Source: Areca catechu (lineage: Eukaryota > Streptophyta > Magnoliopsida > Arecales > Arecaceae). Taken from it: 64,000 nt of DNA. The DNA lies in NCBI GenBank assembly GCA_021397845.1, contig CM038048.1:32796727-32860726 (forward strand), read 5' to 3'. Within the stretch, counting starts at the first letter, position 1. The number at the start of each line of letters is the position of its first letter. The position numbers were made by a program, and so were the translations under genes. The notes below the pieces were generated by a model. That model saw only the letters and a program-made list of their open reading frames with translations, was not told the DNA's origin and made no database searches. Shown here piece after piece: positions 11,261-21,021 of the stretch.

Positions 11261-12711
11261 GTTTTGGGTATACAGAGTCGATTGTTCTGGAAAAGGTAGC
11301 CATTTTGAAGGGTATACTCACTATGGGTACTGGATGGTCCTAGCCTGAGGGTCTGGTAAATATCTCCAAAGTCTGGGCATGTTTCATATTCATCCTTTAA
11401 CCTATCAAATCCTATGACTTGGGTGCTAACTGATCGTAACAGTAGAGACCTACGGCTCAGGGCATCTGCTACCTTATTTTCAGTGTCGGCACGGTGCTTT
11501 AGGACAAAAGTGTAAGCCTGAATGTACTCAATCCATTTACCATGCCGTGGGTTCAATTTTTTTTGGGAGTTCAGGAACTAGAGTGCCTCATGGTCAAAAA
11601 ATAAGACAAACTCCTGCAGTAGTAAGTAATATCTCCAATATCTAAGGGCCTGGACTAGCGCATAAAATTCCTTGTCATAGGTAGAGTACTTAAGTTTAGC
11701 CTCATTCAGCTTTTCACTGAAGAAGGCTACAGGGTGATTCTCTTGACTTAGTACCCCTCCTATTCCTACTCCCGAAGCATCGCAAGCAACCTCAAACACC
11801 TTAGTGAAGTCAGGTAATCTAAGGATGGGTGCATGGGTCATTTTATCCTTAAGCTCTAGGAAGGCCTTATCAGCTGCTTTGGTCCACTCAAATATACCCT
11901 TCCTAATGCAATCAGTGATAGGTGCGACGACTGTACTAAAACCCCTAATAAATCTCCTGTAAAAGGTTGTTAGGCCATGGAAACTATGCACATCATGGAC
12001 ACTAGAGGGTGTAGGCCACTCAATAATTGCCCTAACCTTTTCATGATCTGCAGAAACTCCCTCAGGGGTGACAACAAAACCTAGGAAGGTAACCCTATGT
12101 GTCAAGAAATCACACTTCTTAAAGTTGCCATAGAGGCTATTATCCCTAAGGGCTTGGCATACTAGTCTTAGATGACTAAGGTGGTCCTTCTTAGTCCTGC
12201 TATAAATCAGAATGTCATCAAAGTATACCACAACAAATTTTTCGGTAAACTCTTTCAGGACCTGGGTCATAATCCTCATAGAAGTACTTGGTGCATTGGA
12301 AAGTCTGAAAGGCATTACAACCCACTCAAACAGGCCATCCTTAGTCTTGAAAGCAGTTTTCCACTCATCCCCAGGTCTAATCCTAACCTGATGATAGCCG
12401 CTTTTAAGGTGTATCTTAGAGAAAACTCGGGCTCCGGCCATCATGTCTAACATATCATCCAATCGGGGGATCGGAAACGTATACTTAATAGTTATCTTGT
12501 TGATAGCTCTACTATCTACACACATCATCCAGGTACCATCCTTCTTAGGGGTCAGTATAGCAGGGACTGCACATGGACTCAGGCTCTCCCTAATGAAACC
12601 CTTTCTAAGTAATTCTCCCACTTGTTTCTATAATTCTTGTTGCTCACTGGGATTCAGTCTATAGTGAGGAAGGTTTGGTAAAGTGGCTCCTGGAACTAAG
12701 TCTATTGCATG
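11261..12711 (-). pseudogene. Ty3/gypsy reverse transcriptase and RNase H remnant
   Basis: The 347-residue open stretch (11578-12621) is a gypsy reverse transcriptase: VDSRAINKITIKYTFPIPRLDD, the catalytic VVYFDDILIYS box, and the joined RNase H start (FEVACDASGVGIGGVLSQ). RNase H continues after a stop near 11578 in a second stretch, 11266-11556 (HGKWIEYIQAYTFVLKHRA, KVADALSRR), and then runs to the integrase junction at YLFQNNRLCIPKT. The palm-domain motif normally read SKIDL is SKIHL here, so one catalytic Asp is lost. With the extra stops, this copy is inactive. It is continuous with the integrase at 7694 once the solo LTR is disregarded. Confidence 0.92.
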
Positions 12712-13638
12712 CTAGATGTCTCTAAGGGGTGGTAGTTGATCAGGTAAATCCTCAAGCAAAACATCCTCAAATTCTTTTAGAGCTTCAACAATTTCTTTAG
12801 GGTGTTCCCTTTGGGTCGGCTCGAGTATTTCCTTGGAGGTCAAGATCCAAACAGGGTTACCATCAGCAATCTTTTTTTCTAACTCCCTAGCCTTAATCAA
12901 ATTAACTCCGGATTTCTTGTCCTTAAGGCTACTAGAACCCCTCTTAACTGGGTCTCTAGGAGGAGCTGGGTTGATAACAAACTTATTCCCATGGTAGTTA
13001 AGAGCACAAACATTGGTTCGACCATACAGGGTTGCATCATGATCAAAAAGCCAAGGTCGACCTAGAATGATACTACTCACTTCCATGGGGATGACATCAC
13101 ACCAAATCTTTTCCTCATAGGTTTGCAATCTAATTAAGATTTGGCACCTAACTTGAATCTGGATGGAGGTGGAATCTACCCAAGGAACTTTGTACGGGTT
13201 AGGATGGGGAACTATGGTCAATCCTAAAGATTTAACTGTCTTGGCATAGATGGCATTGACATAACTCCCACTATCTATGATGATCTTAAGAACCTTACCC
13301 CCTACCTTAACAAAAGTATGTAGGATGCTAGTCCTATGCCAATCTTCCTTAACTGGGGTTTGGGCTAAGATGCACCTAACCACTCCTAATTGGTTCTCAG
13401 ACTCAGGTTCCTCCTCCTCACCTTCATACTCATCTATTAACTGATCATCAGCCTCATAAACCTCTTCCTCAGGTTTAGCTACAGGTTCAGGCTCTTCTTT
13501 CACTAGCTCACCTAAGTGTAGGGCGGTTGGGCATTGGTGTATAAAGTGGCCTGGTTTCTTGCATCTAAAACAAGTCTTCTTGGGAGGGTAACTCTTATTG
13601 ACCTCTACGAATTTTCCTCGATCATCCTTACGGGTCAA
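12712..13638 (-). pseudogene. Gypsy gag C-terminus (zinc knuckle) and aspartic protease
   Basis: A 308-residue stretch on the - strand. It begins with a CCHC nucleocapsid knuckle (CFRCKKPGHFIHQCP), passes through an acidic linker (EADDQLIDEYEGEEEEPE), and then shows a retropepsin-like protease with catalytic IIIDSGSYVNAIY and the later IILGRPWL flap-end motif. The tail (PKEIVEALKEFEDVLLEDLPDQLPPLRDI) is the usual lead-in to gypsy RT. It stops at 12712-12714, before RT resumes. The protease motif itself looks intact. Confidence 0.9.
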
Positions 13639-14852
13639 AGGAGTACTAGGCTGGGGTCAACTCGGGCCTGGCTGACTAGAATTGGGTCGACTCGGGCTAG
13701 GTCGGCTGGGCATGGGTCGGCTCTGGTGGGGCTGGCTAGCCCTGGATACTGACTAGGGTATCTAGTTGGCTCAAGTCTACGGTAAACGAGCCCCCTATGA
13801 AAATGCTCATGATCCCTAGTAATCTGGTAAGCATGGTCTAGGTCTTTAACCTCTCTCATATAGAGCTCTTTCTTAATGTCATCTCTCAGTCCAGCCCTAA
13901 ACCTAGATAAGATAACATCCTCAGACTCCCTCAAATCACATCGCATGGAATACTCATCAAATTTTGCGATGTAGTCATCTATACTCCTGTTACCTTGATT
14001 AAATCATTGCCATTGATCTAGTAAATCACTACGATATGAAGATAGAACGTATCTTGTCCTAAGCTTACCATTCATGGCCCACCAGGTGGTTATAGGATCA
14101 CGCCCTCCAAGACTAAGGGTTCTCTCAACACTAGCCCAATATAACCTAGCTTCCCGAACCACTTGGCAACCTAAACTTACGCTCCTCCGTCATATCATAC
14201 CACTCAAAATATTGATCCATCTCTCCCTCCCAATCTATATAGACCATAGGATCTAGACAACCATCAAAAGTTGGGGCATCAAACTTAACAAGTCTATAGG
14301 ATCTGTCCTCTTGGTCTACAAAATCCTGATTGGGCCTTCTAGGATGAACCTCAGGGATTGGGTCAAGATGATGGTCTCTCCTAGGTTCAGCCTCAAGGTA
14401 TGGACCAGGGTTTGGGGTCCTCCTAGGCTCAAGATTATAGTATGGGTCAGGCTGAGGGGCTCTCCTAGGTTCAACCTCTCGGTATGGATCAGGGTTTGGG
14501 ATCCTCCTAGGTCCAGGATTATAGTATGGGTCAAGATGAGGGGCTCTCCTAGGTTCAACCTCACGGTATGGTTCAGGGTTTGGGGTCCTCCTAGGGTCAG
14601 GATTATAATAAGGGTCATGGCGAGGGGTTCTCCTAGGCTGAGGGGACTCAGGATCAGGCTCAGACTGGGTCCTACGTGTCTCCTCTAGGGTTCTAGTTGG
14701 ACATCTATTTGTTCAAGCTTCTGGGTCAATTGGGCATTTGCTTGCTCAAACCTAAGATTGAGGGTTTGCTCAAACCTAAGATTGAGGCTTTGGGCTAACC
14801 TTTCTCCAAGGGCATCAATTTTGGCATCAAAATGGTCCATGGATTCAGCCAT
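13639..14852 (-). pseudogene. Gypsy gag N-terminal part with Pro/Arg-rich repeat
   Basis: Gag starts with a plausible ATG at 14852 (MAESMDHFDAKIDALGERL, then a helix rich in LRFEQ words). A TAG interrupts it near 14684. The middle contains a Pro/Arg-rich tandem repeat. A retrotransposon-gag segment follows at 13635-13946 (VILSRFRAGLRDDIKKEL, HAYQITRDHEHF). Several frameshifts and stops separate the pieces. The order gag, knuckle, protease, RT, RNase H, integrase agrees with a complete ancestral gypsy element. Confidence 0.8.
14345..14640 (-). repeat. 84-bp tandem repeat inside gypsy gag
   Basis: The word GGGTTTGG recurs at 14408, 14492 and 14576, an exact 84-bp period. On the - strand it encodes 28-residue units made of two related 14-residue halves (EPRRAPQPDPYYN and EPRRTPNPGPYLEA style). 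Confidence 0.85.
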
Positions 14853-15763
14853 TTGTGAAGGAGGTGGGTGATATGAAACCCCTGACTAGTGCTCATGTAA
14901 GACTCGATCAGACCGACTACAGCTGACTAGACCCAGAGTCCAAACTAGATGCTCAATCAGGGTGGCAAACTAGCCTATAGTAACCCTATACTCAGCCAGG
15001 CAGGTGTAAGGGGAGTGTTAGGTCTCTGATTGCCAAGCCTAGACACCAATCAGAGATTGGCCAGGTAGGCGGACCAGCACACAAGCCCTTCAGGATTGAA
15101 TCCCTAAACCACCATTCTAGACACCTAGCACAAAGCACACACAGGTTAGCTTGACACAATGATATGACACTTAGCCCGGACCCAACCAGTTGTTGTCCCT
15201 AACCCACTAGGGCAAATTAAGTCTAATAAGTTATAAGTTAGGCTTGGGACTGAATGCATGGGATGTGATTTTGGGCTAAGGAGAAGTGATCAAATCCTCC
15301 CCCCATCTTACATAGTAAGAGTGCCTTTATAGATTGTTTATGCAATGATGGCAGGCAGATGATGCAAATTAGGGTTTAGATATTTTTGGTATTTTTGGAG
15401 AATATGTAATTTTTTTTTATTTTGGTATTTTCTTAGATAGAAGGAAACATGTAAATTATGGCCTAATATGCAGGAAATATACTAAAATTAAAAGATATGC
15501 AAAGAGATGCTAAACAAAACCCTAAAACTTCCAAACTTGTCTTGATGAAAAAAATAGAGCCGAAAATTTATAGGCTATATTTTGGCTTACAAAAAATTCA
15601 CAGACCAAAAAAAAATCTGCAAGAATTTTAGAAATTACTTTGAATTATGATGAATCAAGAAAAATAAATTTTAGAATTTTTGAAGTTCCAAACAGGGAGA
15701 AATAACTAAAAAAATAGAGAATATACAGACTGAAAAAAATGCAGAAAACAAGCCCTAATCTAA
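14853..15763 (-). other. 5' leader of the - strand gypsy element
   Basis: Non-coding leader between primer site and gag. It contains the block around 14990-15190 that is shared with the leaders at 47639-47772 and 62040-62230. The remainder (15300-15760) is AT-rich without recognisable features. Confidence 0.7.
15038..15065 (-). other. Conserved leader stem-loop (gypsy copy)
   Basis: Read on the - strand: CCTGG, CCAATC, loop TCT, GATTGG, bulge TGT, CTAGG. The inner and outer stems pair. The same design occurs at 32514, 40398, 47698 and 62133. Confidence 0.75.
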
Positions 15764-15775
15764 GCTTTGATACCA
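15764..15775 (-). other. Primer binding site of the - strand gypsy element
   Basis: On the - strand it reads TGGTATCAAAGC, one base from the usual initiator tRNA-Met complement. The LTR start follows two bases away on the + strand. Confidence 0.85.
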
Positions 15776-15777
15776 GA

Positions 15778-16118
15778 TGATGCGGGACTAATATGCATGC
15801 AATTATTTTTGTATGATTTATATGTGGGGTTAGGTGATTAATTCCTAAATTTTAGATCAAAATTAGTTGTAGGGAATTATGTATGAAATTTTGAAGTCAA
15901 GCATGCAGATTAGAACCTAGAAAAGTTTTAAAGAAGGATCGTCGGGGCTAAAAAACCTCGGTTAGGGCAAGTTCTCCTATAATATAATTACTGGAGGAAG
16001 AGGGGGGGTGTACCTAACAACGTCTGAGTGCCTGGTGAAGATCGCAACGAAGGGATCTCTCGTTCCTCGATTGATACAGGATGAAAAATCGATGTAACCT
16101 GGTTATTTGAAACCAAAA
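15778..16118 (-). repeat. Partial 5' LTR of the - strand gypsy element
   Basis: Begins TGATGCGGGACTAATATGC next to the primer site. It is cut off near 16118 by LTR material of another family. The corresponding 3' LTR is not in the window. Confidence 0.65.
16079..16112. repeat. 34-bp direct repeat, copy 1
   Basis: Identical to 17433-17466 (starts GGATGAAAAATCGATG, ends GGTTATTTGAAA), 1354 bp apart. It brackets the divergent LTR copy between them. Confidence 0.9.
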
Positions 16119-17432
16119 TGATTGGGATCCAAGGCAGGTCCTGGTATTTTTCTATTTTTTCTTATTTTCTCAGAATTCTTTTTATTTTTCTATTCCCACT
16201 ATTCTGACTATCCCCACTATTCTAGTTTTGTTCTTGGTTTATCCCCGAGTTATCCTAGTTTTATTTCATCTTCACTGTCTTTCTCCCATGGTTTTAAAAC
16301 TAATTTCAAAACCCTAGCTTCCAGCCCGCTGGTCCCAGATCCGGGCCGCCCAACCCCCGGTCACCGCCGGCCCGCTGTTCGCCGCCATTCCTGCCGCCCG
16401 CTGGCTCTCACCCGGCCACCGATGGGGTCCGACGCCGTCCACGCCCGTGGGAAGACGAACGGACGTGGGAGGTGTCCGTCCACCCACGTGCACCCCTGCA
16501 CCATCGCCACCGTCGCCGCCATCGCCGCCGCCGCCCGCACGTCCGCCGGCCACCATCCCGCCGGCCTCAGCCATCCCCGTCATCCACTGGCCACGCCAGT
16601 GCCCTAAGGCGTGCCGTGCCATTCTTGCACTGACTCACCCACCGCCAGCCATCCGCCGGCCCGTCCGCCACCCGCTGGTGTTCCGCCGGAGACCGTTCTT
16701 CCCTTCCACGATCGTGAGTTTGTGTTTGCATGGATTTCAAAGCAGCCCATATTTCAGAGCAGCATGCTTTCTGGAGCATATTATCATGCTAACATGCTTC
16801 TCAGAGTATATCAGCACTATTTTTGATGCAACACGAATTTTGATGTAATTTATTTTCCTTTTTTAGTTTTCTTAGAGGCTAAGAAACTGAGGGTTTTTGT
16901 TTTTCTATATAAAAGCCCCCTCTCCCCCTGTAAAGAGATGAGTTGATATAGATTTTTGGGTTGGTTCCGGTGTGGTTCTAGGCTGAGGCCCGTTTTTCTT
17001 CGTTCCCTACTGTGTGCATTATGGGTTCGATGAGGGGTGTGAGACGTTCCCTGCTATGTGCATTATGGGTTCGATGAGCACCCTAGTTATCCCCTATCTC
17101 GTCTTCTTTATCTCCTCGTGTCCTTCGAGAGTCATCCTAGCGCACCTATGTGAGAGCCCTGCTGTGTGCATTATGGGTTCGATGGGAGCTCAGGGTAGCT
17201 GGTGCTGTGACCCCTTCGGGAGGGTAACTTTATGCTCAGGGTAGCTGGTGCTGTGATCCCTCGGGAGGGTAGCTTTTGGCTTTGACCCCTGACTTTCTGT
17301 GTGCGTTCCCCGCTAGAGTGAGTCTCAGGGCCATGAGTTCCACTTCCCGGTCCCCCATCTTCATCCTTCCTTCGCCACACCCACCAAGAAAATTGAAAAC
17401 AACTAAACAAAATTGATACCAAAATTGATGCG
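16119..17432 (+). repeat. Divergent LTR copy of the Transposase_28-associated family
   Basis: Starts TGATTGGGATCC and follows the order of the LTRs at 17937 and 19533: T-rich 'ttcccactattctg' segment, GC-rich island (16320-16690), 'ctgaggcccg', then 'gttccacttcccggtcccccat'. It is clearly older and carries private duplications: three copies of TGCATTATGGGTTCGATG (about 17020-17180) and two of CAGGGTAGCTGGTGCTGTGA. A degenerate antisense primer-site-like TTGATACCA lies near 17413. Confidence 0.6.
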
Positions 17433-17466
17433 GGATGAAAAATCGATGTAACCTGGTTATTTGAAA
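17433..17466. repeat. 34-bp direct repeat, copy 2
   Basis: Perfect copy of 16079-16112. It sits at the junction between the divergent LTR and the truncated LTR that follows. Confidence 0.9.
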
Positions 17467-17853
17467 AATAGTGAGGCCCCAGGTATCCCATTCTTTTCTC
17501 CCATCCTTATGTCCCTCCCTGTTCCCCTCATGACCTTGAGATTCATCCTAACGCCTCCAAGTATCGAGGAGGGCGTAATGCCTTAGAGGTGAGAGGTCTC
17601 TTCGTTAGGATGAGCCTCAAGGCCCATGAGTTCCAGTCCCCTGTCTCCCATCCCCGTCTTTCCTTCGCCACCTCCACCAAGAAAACTGAAAATCAAAAGA
17701 GTCTGGTTGTTTTAGGACTTTCAGGGTCATCCTATCCTAGTCCCGGGAGGCTTCTTAGCCCTCCCACGATCCTTGGTTTGCTTTAGATTTTTTTTTTTTT
17801 TTTTCCATTTTCGAATAACCCCAGGTTTCTTCATGTCCACCATCACCACATCA
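17467..17853 (+). repeat. LTR fragment (3' portion), first unit of the LTR array
   Basis: Begins inside the LTR at 'tgaggccccaggtatccc' and ends CACCACATCA, followed by a primer binding site. It is nearly identical to the last 390 bp of the LTRs ending at 19449 and 21021. Confidence 0.85.
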
Positions 17854-17936
17854 AATTGGTATCAGAGCCAGCAGGGGACTAGGATTTGCTTCGTCCTCAA
17901 ACTCGTCGGAGTCGAGTTCTTAGCGCTGCAGGAGAA
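17854..17936 (+). mobile_element. 83-bp internal region (PBS and polypurine tract only), copy 1
   Basis: Starts AATTGGTATCAGAGCC (primer site 17857-17869) and ends GCAGGAGAA, a purine tract before TGATTGGGG. There is no coding sequence. If the second TGATGGG at 18064 is the true LTR start, the internal region would instead be 210 bp, still non-coding. Confidence 0.75.
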
Positions 17937-18063
17937 TGATTGGGGACTCGAAACCCATCCGGGTTTCTCTTTTTATTTTTTTTTAATAAAATTATTTTTA
18001 AAAAAAAAATTAAAAGAGAAATCGGGATGGGTTTCGGGTCGAGTTCTTCATGTAGCAGGAGAA
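17937..18063. repeat. Inverted repeat at the LTR 5' end
   Basis: The left arm (CTCGAAACCCATCC, GGTTTCTCTTTTTA) is answered by a right arm (AAAAGAGAAA, GGATGGGTTTCGGG) across a poly-T/poly-A centre. The same structure is at 19533-19655. The right arm leads into a second copy of the purine tract and LTR start. Confidence 0.7.
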
Positions 18064-19449
18064 TGATGGGAGACCCGAAACCCATCCAAGTTTCTCTTTT
18101 TATTTTTATTTTTTATTTTTTAGTTATTCCCGCTATTCTGCCTATCCCTTTTATTCCTGTTTTATTCCAGGTTTATTCCCGAGTTATCCCTCTACTATTC
18201 CTGTCTTCTTCTTCCTCAAAACCATCGCCCAGAACTCCAATTTTTTTGCTGCCGTCCCAAATCTGCTATGCCCGATCCCCGGCCGTCTCCGCCGGCCAGC
18301 CCGCTGGTGCCCACCGGCCCCGCCCTCGCCGAAAACCCCAGCGTCCACCTCCCCGTCCGCGGAAGATGAAGGGTCGGCCGTGGGAAGACCAACCGTCGCC
18401 CATGGCCCTCCGCCACCGTCGCCCGCCTACCGCCGCCCGGCCACCAGCCTGCTGCCGCCCGGCCGCCCGCCTGCCGCCGCCCCTGGCCCCCGCTCGGCCG
18501 GCCGGAGGCCTCGCCGGTGCCAAGCCACCGCCCACGGCCACGGAAGGTGAACGGGAGCCCGTGACTCCCCGTGCCGCTCGTTAGTGCCACCGTGCCACCC
18601 CGCCGACGCCGCCCGCCCAGTGGCGCGCCGCTGTGCCGCCCCGCCGCCGCCCACTGGGCCGGCCGTCGGAGATCCGACCCCCCTGTTGCTCAGCCGTGAA
18701 GGAGTTTTTGCACGAATTTTGGAGCGACACAAATTTCAAAGTGGAGGTGATTTCAAAATTCAAATAAACGGGATTTATTTGGTATTTTTTTTAATGAATG
18801 TAATTTGGAAAATTTGGGATTTTGATTTTGAATTTAAATTCAAAATCAGGGGAGGATTTCAGGGGATTTTATTTTTGAATTTCAAAAGGGATTTTGGCAT
18901 CTATAAATACCCATACTCCTCTTGTAATAAAGTAGTTGATGAAAATGAATTTTTAGATTGTTTTTCCACTTATGTGTGGTTTTGGGCTGAGGCCCGTTTG
19001 CCTTCGTCCTTCCGGACGTCGAGGGGTGTGAGGCCCCAACTTGCCTTCATCCTTCGGGACGTCAAGGGGTGTGAGGCCCCAGGTATCCCATTCTTTTCTC
19101 CCATCCTCATGTCTCTCCCTGTTCCCCTCGTGACCTTGAGATTCATCCTAGCGCCTCCAAGTATCGAAGAGGGTGTAATGCCTTAGAGGTGAGAGGTCTC
19201 TTCGTTAGGATGAGTCCCAAGGTCCATGAGTTCCAGTCCCCTGTCTCCCATCCCCATCCTTCCTTCACCACCTCCACCAAGAAAACTGAAAATCAAAAGA
19301 GTCTGGCTGTTTTAGGACTTTCGGGGTCGTCCTATCCTAGTCCCGGGAGGCTTCTTAGCCCTCCCACGATCCTTGGTTTGCTTTAGATTTTTTTTTTTTT
19401 CCATTTCCGAATAACCCCAGGTTTCTTCGTGTCCGCCATCACCACATCA
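17937..19449 (+). repeat. LTR, second unit of the array
   Basis: About 1.5 kb, from TGATTGGGGACTC to CACCACATCA. The first 127 bp form an inverted repeat (see 17937-18063). A GC-rich island follows (18240-18690), then an AT-rich section, then the conserved 'gtgtgaggcccc' part. The unit at 19533-21021 is closely similar. Confidence 0.8.
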
Positions 19450-19532
19450 AATTGGTATCAGAGCCAGCAGCAGACTATGATTTGCTTCGTCCTCAAACTC
19501 GTCAGAGTCAAGTTCTTCGTGCTACAGGAGAA
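19450..19532 (+). mobile_element. 83-bp internal region (PBS and polypurine tract only), copy 2
   Basis: Same length and layout as 17854-17936: primer site TGGTATCAGAGCC at 19453-19465 and terminal ACAGGAGAA. It differs from copy 1 at several scattered bases and has no coding capacity. Confidence 0.75.
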
Positions 19533-21021
19533 TGATGGGGGACCCGAAACCCATCCAGGTTTCTCTTTTTATTTTTTTTTTTTAAAAAAAATTTTAAAAA
19601 ATAAAAAGAGAAACTCGTATTGGTTTCGGGTCGAGTTCTTCACGCTGCAGGAGAATGATGGGGGACCCAAAACCCATCCGGATTTCTCTTTTTATTTTTT
19701 TATTAATTTTTTTTTTAATTATTCCCGATATTATGCCTATCCCTTTTATTCCTATTTTATTCCAGGTTTATTCCCGAGTTATCCCTCTGCTATTCCTGTC
19801 TTCTTCTTCCTCAAAACCATCGCCCAAAACTTCATTTTTTTCGCTGCCGGTCCTAGATCCGCCAAGCCCGATCCCCGGCCGTCTCTGCCTGCCAGCCCGC
19901 CGGTGCCCGCTGGCCTCGCCCTCGCCAGAAACCCCGGCGTCCACCTCCCCGTCCGCGGAAGATGAAGGGTCGGCCATGGGAAGAGCAACCGTCGCCCACG
20001 GCCCTCCGCCGCCGCCGCCCGCCTGTCGCCGCCCTATCGCCCACTTCTCGCCACCCGCCGCCCCTGGCCCCCGCTCGGCCGGCCAGAGGCCTCGCCGGTG
20101 CCAAGCCACCGCCCACGTCCACGGAAGGTGAATGGGCGCCCGTGATGCCCTGTGCCGCCCGTCCATGCCGCCGTGCCACCCCGCCACCGGTGCCCACCCG
20201 CTGGCGCGCTGCCGTGTCGCCCCACCGCCGCCCGCTGGGCCGGCCGACAGAGATCAGGCCCCCCTGTTGCTCGACCGTAAAGGAGTTTTGTGCATGCTTC
20301 TCAAAGCAATTGGAAGGAGATGTTTTGCACGAATTTTGGAGTGACACGAATTTCAAAGCGGAGGGATTTCAAAATTTAAATAAACGAGATTTATTTGGTA
20401 TTTTTTTTAATGAATGTAATTTGGAAAATTTGGGATTTTGATTTTGAATTTAAAATCAAAATCATGGGAGGATTTCAAGAAATTTTATTTTTGAATTTCA
20501 AAAGGGATTTGGGCATCTATAAATATCCATACTCCTCTTGTAATAAAGTAGTTGTTGAAAATGAATTTTTAGAGTTTTTTTCCACTTGTGTGTGCTTTTG
20601 GGCTGAGGCCCGTTTGCCTTCGTCCTTCGGGACGTCGAGGGGTGTGAGACCCCAGGTATCCCATTCTTTTCTCCCATCCTCATGTCTCTCCCTGTTCCCC
20701 TCGTGACCTTGAGATTCATCCTAGCACCTCCAAGTATCGAGGAGGGCGTAATGCCTTAGAGGTGGGAGGTCTCTTCGTTAGGATGAGCCCCAAGGTCCAT
20801 GAGTTCCAGTCCCCTGTCTCCCATCCCCGTCCTTCCTTCACCACCTCCGCCAAGAAAACTGAAAATCAAAAGAGTCTGGCTGTTTTAGGACTTTCGGGGT
20901 CGTCCTATCCTAGTCCCTTGAGGCTTCTTAGCCCTCCCACGATCCTTGGTTTGCTTTAGATTTTTTTTTTTTCTATTTCCGAATAACCCCAGGTTTCTTG
21001 GTATCCGCCGTCACCACATCA
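19533..21021 (+). repeat. LTR, third unit of the array
   Basis: About 1.49 kb, from TGATGGGGGACCC to CACCACATCA. It has the same inverted repeat, GC-rich island (19840-20280) and conserved 3' part as the preceding unit. It is not followed by a primer site, so it can be the terminal 3' LTR. Confidence 0.8.

Noticed and set aside
17857..17869. Possible tRNA-like sequences at TGGTATCAGAGC sites
   Set aside because: These are complements of the tRNA-iMet 3' end used as primer sites; no cloverleaf surrounds them.
18216..20441. Many overlapping Pro/Arg/Ala/Gly-rich frames on both strands
   Set aside because: They come from the GC-rich LTR island, where stop codons are rare in every frame; the frames are not consistent between LTR copies.
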